DNA of 38,123 nt from assembly GCA_028687435.1 (NCBI GenBank), contig JAQUAF010000055.1, forward strand, positions 1 through 38,123, read 5' to 3'. Each line of letters starts with the position of its first letter. Positions within the stretch are counted from its first letter, which is position 1. The position numbers and the translations under genes are program-made. Below, one piece after another: positions 23,742 through 31,674 of the stretch. Under the pieces are notes generated by a model. It saw only the letters and a list, made by a program, of their open reading frames with translations. It was not told where the DNA came from and did no database searches. Source of the stretch: Verrucomicrobiia bacterium. GTDB lineage: Bacteria; Verrucomicrobiota; Verrucomicrobiia; JABWAM01.

Positions 23742-26507
23742 TTACGAAACAAGCACACCGTTTAATTCTTCCAGAAGTTTGGGCAGTTGCCCGCCAAAAA
23801 GCTGATGGGCTTTGCCCAATCCACCCCGTTGCGAAAACGGCGCGTAATCGAAATCGTCCGTCTCGATGCTCAGGCTGGTGGCGATGTGGTCACGAATGAG
23901 GTTGAGCCAGGCAAGTTGGTCGGCAGAAAACTTCACACCAGCCTTGGCTTTGTCCATGAGCCATTCATTAAAGCGCGTGGTGACGGATTCGGCGAAAGGT
24001 TCGAGCACGGGCTGTTGTTCCAGCGCAAAGCGAACGAGCGCGACGAGGTCGGCAAAGCGTCCGGCCTGCGAGCGGCCCTTGACCTTGCCGGGTTTGGCGG
24101 CGGCGAAGGCGGCCCAGAGATTGTCCTCAGTCCAGGCGGCGTGCTGGTCTCGGAGTTTCTTCTCGAGTTCCTTAAGCATCGGTTCGGTGAGCCGCTGCTT
24201 GTAGGGGCGCGAGTAGAGCAACTGGAGAGCGGTGATCTCGGCCTTGTGCTGTTCGATGTAGTCGCGGAAGGACTTCGCCGTTTTGGCATGGTTCCTCGTG
24301 CTGGCCTGCGCCGGGCCGGCGTAGGTCAGGGTATCGCGCGAGATGATGTCGATGGTTTGCTCGGCGGCCTTGGCGATTTTCTTGAGCAGGTTGCGCAGGT
24401 CGGGATTGGCGGCAAGGGGCGCGAGGGCGGCCTTGATTAAGGTGGCAGCGGCGTCCCGCCGCTGTTTGGCTGTGGGTTCGTCCCGTCTCTGTTCTTCAGC
24501 CATTAAGAGGCGGGACGCATCTTCCACTTTATCCGGATCAATGGCGGCAAGCATGCCTTTGGCGATGATGGAGAGGGTCTGGCCCTTGGCGGTTTTTACC
24601 ACCTCAGCTTCGACTTCGGCATCGAAGCGGCGTTCGAGGCGGATGAGGCGTCCAGCGAGGGATTCCACGGCGGCGACTTCGGTTGTGCCGAGCGCGGCGG
24701 CATCGAGGAGTTTCTCGAAACTGACGGAGGGTTTCTTTTCCATCGGGCGGGATTCCGTCTGTACGCGTTCGGTCACGCCCACGGCGTCCACGATCACGTA
24801 GCGTGTTTTGCGCTTAATACCTTGGTTGACGTTTTCCATCTCGGTGTCGGACACCACGCGCACGCCGCGGCCTTTCATCTGCTCGAAGAAGTTTTTTGAC
24901 GCCACGCTGCGCATGAAAAAGACGATTTCCAGCGGTTTGATATCCGTGCCGGTGGCGATCATGTCCACGGTGACGGCGATGCGCGGGTTGTAGCTGTTGC
25001 GGAAGGCGGCGATGAGGGACTTGGGTGTTTCGCCGGTGGTCTTGTAAGTGATCTTTTTGCAGAAGTCGTTGCCTTTGTTAAAGACTTCGCGGCAGATGCG
25101 GACGATGTCGTCGGCGTGTGCGTCGTCCTTGGCAAAGATGAGGGTCTTGGGCAGGTTGGTGCGGCCCGGGAACATCTCGGCAAACACGCGGTCGCGGAAT
25201 GTGGCGAGTATGGTGCGGATCTGGTCGGGCGCAACAACGTCGCGGTCGAGATTGCCGGCATCGTAGGTGAGGACTTCGTCGAGCTGTTCCCAGCGGACTT
25301 TGCGGGTCTGGCGGTCGCGTTTGTCCACCCAGAACCCGGCATCCACCTTCGATCCGCCCTGGGTGATGGCCGTGTTGATGCGGTAGATGTCACAGCCCAC
25401 GTTCACGCCGTCGGCCACGGCTTTCTCATGGTCGTATTCCATCACGAGGTTTTGCTGAAAAAAGCCGAAGGTTTGCTTGGATGGCGTGGCGGTAAGACCG
25501 ATGAGCGAGGCATCAAAGTATTCGAGCACCTGCCGCCAGAGGTTGTAAATCGAGCGGTGACACTCGTCGGTGACGATGAAATCAAATTCCTCGACGGGAA
25601 ACGCGGGATTATATTCGACGGGAACGGGTTCCTTGTAGAGCGATTCCGCGGAATCAATGGCCAGGTCGTCCAGGTCGGGAGCGGGCTCGGCCTCGCCTTT
25701 GAGCATGGAATAGAGGCGCTGGATCGTGCCGATGACAACTCGGGCGGATTTGTCGAGCGTGTTGCTGGTAAGATGCTGGACGATGTATTCCTCGGTAAAC
25801 TTGTAGTTGTTCACCGGCGAGACGAACTGCTGGAATTCCTTGAGCGTCTGCTCGCCGAGATTGCCGCGATCCACGAGGAACAGGACACGCTTTGCACCGG
25901 CGTATTTGACGAGGCGATAGATGAAATTGACGGCGGTGAACGTCTTGCCCGAGCCGGTGGCCATCTGGATCAGCGCGCGGGGACGGCCGGTGGCGAAGGA
26001 TTTTTCGAGATTCGTGATGGCGTCAATTTGCGCGGGCCAGAGTTTGGCGGCCATCAAGGGAGGCAGTTCACGCAGTTTCTGTCCCAATTGTTTTTCCTGC
26101 TGCACCCAGGCGAGGAGGGTTTCCGGGCGGTGAAAGGCAAAGACGGAACGGCTGCGAGGCTCGGGATCAAGACGATTGGTGAAGCGGGTTTCCTCGCCGG
26201 TGGCCTCATAGCAAAACGGGAGAGGGTTCCGCCACGCGGGCAGGTTTACCGGAACACCGACGACGTATTTTGCGGATTGCTCTTCGACTCCGACCAGGGA
26301 ATGGCCAACAGGTTTGGCTTCGACCGTGCCAATCGCCTTGCCATCCACAAAGAAGGTATAGTCGGGTTCGCCGCTCGCGAATGAAAGCTCGCAGATGGCC
26401 ACGCCGCGAGCGGCCGAAAGATTGATTTTGTCCTTGGCCTGAATGACCCAGCCTGATGCGGTGAGCATCGCGTCAATTTCCTGGCGAGCTTTTTCTTCCG
26501 GGGTCAT
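23742..26507 (-). CDS. hsdR: Type I restriction endonuclease subunit
   Basis: 921 aa. The N-terminal PD-(D/E)xK nuclease is visible as GEPDYTFFVDG (Asp49) and TVEAKP (Glu63, Lys65). The SF2 translocase motor follows: ATGSGKT (183-189), DECH (314-317), LTATPS (motif III) and the motif VI region (EQMKGRGVRV). The C-terminal helical part docks to HsdM (ending IETDDFDYAPFSQRGG-like sequence). All catalytic motifs look intact. It translocates DNA and cleaves unmethylated DNA away from the target. It is the first gene of the minus-strand island; rloA starts about 50 nt after its end. Confidence 0.95.
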   Translation of the reverse strand: MTPEEKARQEIDAMLTASGWVIQAKDKINLSAARGVAICELSFASGEPDYTFFVDGKAIGTVEAKPVGHSLVGVEEQSAKYVVGVPVNLPAWRNPLPFCYEATGEETRFTNRLDPEPRSRSVFAFHRPETLLAWVQQEKQLGQKLRELPPLMAAKLWPAQIDAITNLEKSFATGRPRALIQMATGSGKTFTAVNFIYRLVKYAGAKRVLFLVDRGNLGEQTLKEFQQFVSPVNNYKFTEEYIVQHLTSNTLDKSARVVIGTIQRLYSMLKGEAEPAPDLDDLAIDSAESLYKEPVPVEYNPAFPVEEFDFIVTDECHRSIYNLWRQVLEYFDASLIGLTATPSKQTFGFFQQNLVMEYDHEKAVADGVNVGCDIYRINTAITQGGSKVDAGFWVDKRDRQTRKVRWEQLDEVLTYDAGNLDRDVVAPDQIRTILATFRDRVFAEMFPGRTNLPKTLIFAKDDAHADDIVRICREVFNKGNDFCKKITYKTTGETPKSLIAAFRNSYNPRIAVTVDMIATGTDIKPLEIVFFMRSVASKNFFEQMKGRGVRVVSDTEMENVNQGIKRKTRYVIVDAVGVTERVQTESRPMEKKPSVSFEKLLDAAALGTTEVAAVESLAGRLIRLERRFDAEVEAEVVKTAKGQTLSIIAKGMLAAIDPDKVEDASRLLMAEEQRRDEPTAKQRRDAAATLIKAALAPLAANPDLRNLLKKIAKAAEQTIDIISRDTLTYAGPAQASTRNHAKTAKSFRDYIEQHKAEITALQLLYSRPYKQRLTEPMLKELEKKLRDQHAAWTEDNLWAAFAAAKPGKVKGRSQAGRFADLVALVRFALEQQPVLEPFAESVTTRFNEWLMDKAKAGVKFSADQLAWLNLIRDHIATSLSIETDDFDYAPFSQRGGLGKAHQLFGGQLPKLLEELNGVLVS

Positions 26508-26658
26508 AAATGATCAAAATAAAGGGCTGTTCTGAATGGCGTAGCGTTAATTCATAGCTCATCAAATTGGCAATCCACTCCATTGCGACAAGGCAAAAAA
26601 GGAGAAAAAAGTCATTTTTCACAACACGCCAGCCGCCGGAACCAGGGAATCCCTCTTT

Positions 26659-26945
26659 TCAACCCTGGCGGCTCATGGCATGCGCGGAATCGCCCCGATC
26701 ATCCACAGCCAGCTCGCGCCCCACCCCCTTGATCCGTTCCTCAAGACCTTCCAAGCATTGCTCCGAGGACTCATCCAGGCAGGGTTTGCCCTCGTAAAGC
26801 TGGTAATTCCTTCTCACCCGGGCCGGGGTTGCCTGCGGCATGATGACATTGGCGCCATGCCGCACCCCCATTTCGCGTCCAAGGGGATGCATCGTCTGCA
26901 ATGCGGTGGTCGCGGCGGGAAGGAGGGCAAAGGGAATCAGGGTCT
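26659..26945 (-). pseudogene. 3' remnant of [FeFe]-hydrogenase maturase hydE
   Basis: The minus-strand frame encodes the HydE C-terminus: ATTALQTMHPLGREMGVRHG, ANVIMPQATP and RRNYQLYEGKPCLDES, followed by a Cys-containing tail and GRELAVDDRGD. These match the final (beta/alpha)8-barrel strands of HydE, a radical SAM protein that helps build the [FeFe]-hydrogenase H-cluster. The upstream two thirds, including the CX3CX2C site, are absent; the frame continues 5' into unrelated repeat-like sequence. It lies between the restriction island and the hydrogenase operon. No other [FeFe]-hydrogenase gene is visible in the window. Confidence 0.75.
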
Positions 26946-27229
26946 GAGGGATGTCCGTGGGGATTCCGTGGCAAAAAGTCTTAGGTTGACGCGAATGCGC
27001 GAACACGGGAATCCAGCCGGCTTTGCGCCAAGCACTCGCCTCGCCAGCTTGTCCCCGATAGCGTAGCGGGGGAATCCAATGGCTGGCTCGTCTAAACAAC
27101 TCAAGATTGCCAGCGCTGATACGTTGAGGATTTTTCTTTTACAAAATGTCGTTCGTGTGTATAGGACCAAGGCATTATTTTGAAAAACATGCTTACACCC
27201 TTGCATCATTCATCCTGGGAGGCTCAGTC
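26946..27229. other. Gene-free leader of the hydrogenase operon
   Basis: Contains repeat-like sequence (26985-27075, with GGGAATCCAGCCGG and GGGGGAATCCAATGGCTGG motifs) and an AT-rich segment (27125-27200) that should hold the operon promoter. I see no confident -24/-12 (sigma-54) or -35/-10 pair. A separate hairpin (AGCCGCC/CCAGGG with CCCTGG/CGGCT, 26631-26673) overlaps the end of the hydE remnant. Confidence 0.4.
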
Positions 27230-29266
27230 ATGGCGCCAACGCTGACGACGTGCACTTTTTGCGGCACCGGGTGCGGCATTTATCTGGAGACAGCGGGCAA
27301 TGTGATCACCGGGGCCTACGCCAGCATGTCGCATCCCGCAAACAAGGGGCGGTTGTCCGTCCGGGGCTGGAACATCCATGAGGTGGCCAGTTCCCCCGGC
27401 CGGCTCATGCATCCGCTGATCCGGCGCGACGGCCAGTTTCAAAAGGCGTCCTGGGACGAGGCATGGTCTTTCATCGCCACCCGGCTCAAGGAGATTTGCG
27501 CAAAACACGGGCCGGACTCGATTGCTTTCTTGAATTCGCCCCGCAGTTCAAACGAAGAGGCGTATCTGTTGCAGAAATTCGCCCGCGCCGTGGTCGGGAC
27601 CAATAATGTGGACCATGGAGTCGGCGCTTACAGCAACAACAGCATCAATGTGCTCAAGGAGATGATCGGGGTGCCCGCCTCGACCAATTCCATCGGCGAA
27701 CTGGTCAAGAGCGAGGTGATCGTGGTGGACGGGGTGGATTTGCACATGCAAATGCCGACCGTCGGAAGCTGGGTTTTGCGCGCCAAGCTCAACCATGGCG
27801 CGAAACTGATCGTGATCGACGCGCGGCGGCATCGGATTTGCGAACATGCGGATTATTTGATTCACCTTCGCCCGGGCAGCGATGTCTTTCTGTATGGCGC
27901 GATGGCCAAGGTGATTGTTGACCGGGGATTGATGAACATGAAGTTCATCGAGCAGCATTGCCGCGGGTATGAGGCTTTTCTTGAAAAAATCCGTTCCTAC
28001 GACCTGATTCATGCCGCCGAGAATTGCGGCGTTTCATTGGAGACCATCGAACAGGCGGCTCTGGCCTACGCCCGCGCCGGAACGGCCTCCCTGCTGTATT
28101 CCACGGGCACCGAGGCCCGGGATGTGGAAACCATTCAGGCGATGGTCAACCTCGTGCTGTTGACCGGCAATATCGGGAAGGAAGGCGCCGGGCTTTTTGC
28201 GCTGACGGAGCAGAACAATTTGCAGGGAGTGTGCGACATGGGGGTGTTGCCCGATTTGTTGCCGGGATATGTTCCAGCGTCCTGTCCGGATGCGCGCAAA
28301 CGGTTTGAAACCTTGTGGAGCGCGAAACTCCCCGCCAAGCCCGGCTTGAAGGCCAATGACATTCTCAGCGGGGCCGCGAAGGATTCGATCAAGGCCCTGT
28401 GGTTGAGCCGTTACGATCCCGTGGCGACAGCCGGATTTTTCGATACGCCCCGGATGCTCAAGAATCTTGAACTGGTTGTGGTGCAGCATCTGTTTCTTAC
28501 GGAAACAGCCAAGTATGCTCACGTGATTTTGCCGGTGGTGTCGTTTGGCGAGGAAAGGATCACCTTTACCAGCACCGAACGGCGCATCCAGATAGCCGAC
28601 AAGGCCATTGATCCGCCGGAAGGCCCGATGCCGGCCTGGAAACAGATGACCATGGCGGCACGGAAGATGGGAACGGATTGGAAGTACAACGGTTCGGAGG
28701 ATGTGATGGCCGAGATTGGCAGGGCGGTGTCCTTTTATGAAGCCGCCGATTACACCAATTTACAGCGCGATTATGGACGCCAGTGGCCGTGCACAAACGA
28801 CAAGCCGCTGGGCACGCGATATCTGTTCGAGGATGGGTTTCCTGACAAGCCCTTCCGCTTTGTCGCGGTGGAAAAGCCCGCGGCAATTCCCCAGGCGGAA
28901 AAGGATTTCCCCATGGCTCTTGTCCTGGGCCGTTCCCTTTATTACTGGCACCATAATGTTTTGATCCAGCACAGCGAAACTTTGAAGCGGGAGTACCGGA
29001 TGCTGTTGCTGGATTATCCCGAGGGGTTTGTGGATGTGGGGGTGGAGGATGCCAAACAATTGCAGATCCGGGACAAGCAGAAAATCAAGCTGGTTTCCAG
29101 GACCGGATCGGCGGTCACCACCGCCCGCGTGACCGACGAGGTGAAGGCGGGGATGATCTTCGTTTCCTACTACGCACGGGAGACGCTGCAGAACCTGCTG
29201 GGTGACGCTCCTCCCGAGGTGACCAACCGCAACAAACCTGTTCATGTTCGCATCGAAAAGGCCTGA
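27230..29266 (+). CDS. FdhF-like molybdopterin-oxidoreductase homologue lacking the Sec/Cys ligand
   Basis: 678 aa, close to FdhF-type formate dehydrogenase in length and order of domains: N-terminal Fe-S segment, two molybdopterin domains (for example YSTGTEARDVETIQAMVNLVLLTGNIGK) and the C-terminal dinucleotide-binding domain (VLGRSLYYWHHNVL). Two key positions differ. The Fe-S motif has C8, C11 and C15, but the fourth ligand in the usual GRLCVKG is Ser43 (GRLSVRG). The column that holds Sec/Cys before His (RVUH/RLCH) reads GAYSN, with Tyr134. A classical formate dehydrogenase mechanism is therefore unlikely. The start at 27230 has GGGAGG 7 nt upstream. It opens a plus-strand operon with the hydrogenase genes. 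It could be an electron-transfer or structural subunit, or an enzyme for another substrate. Confidence 0.85.
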   Translation: MAPTLTTCTFCGTGCGIYLETAGNVITGAYASMSHPANKGRLSVRGWNIHEVASSPGRLMHPLIRRDGQFQKASWDEAWSFIATRLKEICAKHGPDSIAFLNSPRSSNEEAYLLQKFARAVVGTNNVDHGVGAYSNNSINVLKEMIGVPASTNSIGELVKSEVIVVDGVDLHMQMPTVGSWVLRAKLNHGAKLIVIDARRHRICEHADYLIHLRPGSDVFLYGAMAKVIVDRGLMNMKFIEQHCRGYEAFLEKIRSYDLIHAAENCGVSLETIEQAALAYARAGTASLLYSTGTEARDVETIQAMVNLVLLTGNIGKEGAGLFALTEQNNLQGVCDMGVLPDLLPGYVPASCPDARKRFETLWSAKLPAKPGLKANDILSGAAKDSIKALWLSRYDPVATAGFFDTPRMLKNLELVVVQHLFLTETAKYAHVILPVVSFGEERITFTSTERRIQIADKAIDPPEGPMPAWKQMTMAARKMGTDWKYNGSEDVMAEIGRAVSFYEAADYTNLQRDYGRQWPCTNDKPLGTRYLFEDGFPDKPFRFVAVEKPAAIPQAEKDFPMALVLGRSLYYWHHNVLIQHSETLKREYRMLLLDYPEGFVDVGVEDAKQLQIRDKQKIKLVSRTGSAVTTARVTDEVKAGMIFVSYYARETLQNLLGDAPPEVTNRNKPVHVRIEKA

Positions 29267-29268
29267 CC

Positions 29269-30351
29269 ATGCGCGCCCGGATTGTTGATAAAAACGACAT
29301 TTTAAAGATCGTGGACATCCTGAGAAAGGATCATGAGGTCATTGCGCCATTCCAAGGGCGCGGACGCGACAGCTTTTTTGATGTGGTGACCGACGCAAAC
29401 CGGGATCAGGTGAAGATGCACCTGCACAATCCGTATTATCCGCCCAAACGGTATGTGCTGCCCCATATTGAAAAGCTTTTCGACATCGACCAGGCGAAAA
29501 TGGATGTGAAGGCGGCCTATGTGGAACCCAAACGGGCCATTTTCGGCATCCGCTCCTGCGATGTGCACGGGATTTATCATCTTGACCGTTTTTACCTGGG
29601 CCGCGATTACAAGGATCCCTATTACGAGCGCCTGAGGCGCGGGCTTTTCCTGGTCAACGTGGTTTGCACGGACAAGGAACTGGACATCGACAACGGATGT
29701 TTTTGCATGTGCGCCAACACCGGGCCGGCGTCCACCGAGCATTTTGATTTGCAGCTGATGGATCTGGGGGATGTCTATATGGCGGTGGCGGGCTCGCCCA
29801 AGGGCGAGGCCCTGTTTGCCGATCCGATTTTCAAACGGGGGGACGACAGCCATGTTCAGCGGCGGCGCTCGATCCTCAACGAGGTGCGCAAGCATTTCAA
29901 ACTGGCGGTCAACTGGTATTCGGCCGCCGTTCGTTATATCACCACCGGACAGGTTCCCGAGGAGCTTTGGGCCCAGGTGGGCAATCGCTGCCTTGAATGC
30001 GGCGCCTGCACCTACCTGTGTCCCGCCTGCACGTGTTTCACCGTGGCGGACCGCAAGGTGGACGGCAAGGTGGTCGAACGGGTGCGATTGTGGGATTCCT
30101 GCGCGTTGAGCGGTTTCACGCGCATGGCGGGCGGGCATAATCCCCGCCGGGCGGTGCACGACCGCCGCAACCGGCGTTTCTTCCGGAAACTGGCCCATTA
30201 TTTTGTCCAGCGCGAACTGTCCATGGCCTGTGTGGGATGCGGACGCTGCATCGACGTGTGTCATGGAGACATCGGCATGCCCAGCGTGGTGGAGATCATC
30301 CGCCGCGGCTGCGCGGGAAAAGAAAATGACTCAACCATCATCAAACGATAA
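29269..30351 (+). CDS. 4Fe-4S dicluster subunit (sulfhydrogenase HydB / AsrA-like)
   Basis: 360 aa. The N-terminal domain (FGIRSCDVHGIYHLDRFYLG; NGCFCMCANTGPASTEHFDL) is typical of the beta subunit of archaeal sulfhydrogenase and of anaerobic sulfite reductase subunit A. Two ferredoxin clusters follow in the C-terminal half: CLECGACTYLCPACTC (about 244-259) and CVGCGRCIDVCHG (about 322-334). Such proteins carry electrons between an FAD/NAD(P)H subunit and a redox partner. The gene starts 2 nt after the FdhF-like gene and overlaps the flavin subunit by 26 nt, matching the usual HydB-HydG pairing. Cytoplasmic side of the complex. Confidence 0.88.
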   Translation: MRARIVDKNDILKIVDILRKDHEVIAPFQGRGRDSFFDVVTDANRDQVKMHLHNPYYPPKRYVLPHIEKLFDIDQAKMDVKAAYVEPKRAIFGIRSCDVHGIYHLDRFYLGRDYKDPYYERLRRGLFLVNVVCTDKELDIDNGCFCMCANTGPASTEHFDLQLMDLGDVYMAVAGSPKGEALFADPIFKRGDDSHVQRRRSILNEVRKHFKLAVNWYSAAVRYITTGQVPEELWAQVGNRCLECGACTYLCPACTCFTVADRKVDGKVVERVRLWDSCALSGFTRMAGGHNPRRAVHDRRNRRFFRKLAHYFVQRELSMACVGCGRCIDVCHGDIGMPSVVEIIRRGCAGKENDSTIIKR

Positions 30352-31180
30352 AAACATTTACCTCCCCAAGGTGGCCATCCTGGATCGCGTGCAGGACGAA
30401 ATCCAGGAGGTGAAAACCTTTTTCTGGCATTTTGAGAACCCCGCTGACCAGGAGGAGTTCAAGAAATTCCGGCCGGGGCAGTTCGCGCAGGTGTCCATTT
30501 TCAGCCAGGGCGAATTCCCGGCGTCCCTGCCGCCCAGCCCCACGGAAAAGGAAACTTTCTTTACGGTCCGCACGGTGGGAAGCGTCACCAGCGGACTTCA
30601 CCAACTCAAGGCGGGCGACAAGTTTGCCGTTCGCGGACCCTATGGCAACGGGTTCCCCATGGAGCAGTACTACGGACGCAACCTGGTTTTCGTGGCGGGC
30701 GGCATTGGTTTGATCCCGTTGCGTTCCTGCATCATTTACGCGCTTGCCAACCGGGACAGGTACAAGAAGATCCAGGTTTTTTACGGTTCCCGCAGCCCCA
30801 GGGAATTGATGTACACTCAAAATCTCCGCGAATGGGAGAAAATCGAGGGGTTTGAGTTCTACACCACGGTGGACCGCGGGGATGCCGATTGGAAGGGCAA
30901 TGTGGGAGTGGTGGGATCCCTCTTCAAGAAACCCGATGTGAAGGTTCCCGTGGAAAACACCACGGCTTTTGTCTGCGGCCCACCCATCATGTTCCGGTTT
31001 GTGATCAAGGATTTGAAGGACATGGGATTCCATGACCGGGATATTGTTTCGACGCTGGAACGTTACATGAAGTGCGGCGTGGGCAAGTGCGGACATTGTT
31101 GCATCGGCATGGCCTACGTTTGCACGGATGGACCGGTCTTCACCTATGAACAGATCAAAAAACTGGGGGAGGACATTTGA
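30326..31180 (+). CDS. FAD/NAD(P)-binding [2Fe-2S] subunit (sulfhydrogenase HydG / AsrB-like)
   Basis: 284 aa with the ferredoxin-reductase fold. The FAD domain spans about 10-115 (FRPGQFAQV, FTVRTVG) and the NAD(P)-binding domain about 120-235 (FVAGGIGLIPLR, VFYGSRSPRELMY, FVCGPPIMFRF). A C-terminal [2Fe-2S] site has the cysteines of KCGVGKCGHCCIG followed by a later Cys (AYVCTDGP). This is the gamma subunit type that exchanges electrons with NAD(P)H in sulfhydrogenases. Start ATG at 30326 lies inside the preceding gene (26-nt overlap). Its presence implies that the hydrogenase complex is linked to the NAD(P)H pool. Confidence 0.9.
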   Translation: MTQPSSNDKNIYLPKVAILDRVQDEIQEVKTFFWHFENPADQEEFKKFRPGQFAQVSIFSQGEFPASLPPSPTEKETFFTVRTVGSVTSGLHQLKAGDKFAVRGPYGNGFPMEQYYGRNLVFVAGGIGLIPLRSCIIYALANRDRYKKIQVFYGSRSPRELMYTQNLREWEKIEGFEFYTTVDRGDADWKGNVGVVGSLFKKPDVKVPVENTTAFVCGPPIMFRFVIKDLKDMGFHDRDIVSTLERYMKCGVGKCGHCCIGMAYVCTDGPVFTYEQIKKLGEDI

Positions 31181-31674
31181 AGCCCGATTTGCCAGGAATC
31201 ATGCGGGAGAAGCTTAAGGGCCGGGTCTGTTTCCTGGGCATTGGCAATGAGGATTTGGGTGACGATGGGTTTGGTCCGGCCCTGGTCCGGCGTTTGGAAA
31301 CAGCCGGATGCATGGCGGTTGACGGGGGAATGACCCCGGAGAACGCCCTGCCGCGGCTTGCATCCCGGAATTGCGACCAGGTGGTGATGGTGGATGCGGT
31401 CCGGGCGGGAGCCGCCCCCGGCAGCGTGGTGTTCATGGACGCCGCTGAAATCAACAGCCGGTTTGCGCAGATCACCACCCATAAACTTTCGCTTGGATTG
31501 TTGTCCAGGCTGATCGAGGATCGGACCAGGGCGAAGGTTTGGCTGCTTGGAGTGCAGCCGCTTTCCGTGGAAAGGAACGCCGGGTTGAGCCGGGAGGTCA
31601 GGGACAGTCTCGACGCCTTGGAGAAAATTGTTTTGGATGCAAAAGACAACGACAACGTTTTGAATTTATCATGA
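31177..31674 (+). CDS. hycI: Hydrogenase maturation endopeptidase (HycI/M52 family)
   Basis: 165 aa, normal size. Family motifs are FLGIGNEDLGDDGFGP (conserved Asn-Glu and Asp near the N-terminus, with the Ni-sensing Glu), VVMVDAVRAGAAPG (second acidic Ni ligand) and TTHKLSLG (His), then LLGVQP. These proteases sense nickel in the large subunit and clip its C-terminal extension after the DPCxxC motif. The large subunit in this operon carries such an extension (26 residues). A TTG start at 31177 overlaps the flavin-subunit stop as TTGA with GGAGG 4 nt upstream; an ATG at 31201 is an alternative. The TGA overlaps the next start (ATGA). Confidence 0.9.
   Translation: MKPDLPGIMREKLKGRVCFLGIGNEDLGDDGFGPALVRRLETAGCMAVDGGMTPENALPRLASRNCDQVVMVDAVRAGAAPGSVVFMDAAEINSRFAQITTHKLSLGLLSRLIEDRTRAKVWLLGVQPLSVERNAGLSREVRDSLDALEKIVLDAKDNDNVLNLS

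Noticed and set aside
26680..27066. Plus-strand 128-residue frame over the hydE remnant
   Set aside because: The opposite strand encodes recognisable HydE sequence, so this is an antisense shadow.
27230..29266. Selenocysteine (in-frame TGA) in the FdhF-like gene
   Set aside because: The frame is open throughout and the Sec position is a TAC (Tyr) codon.
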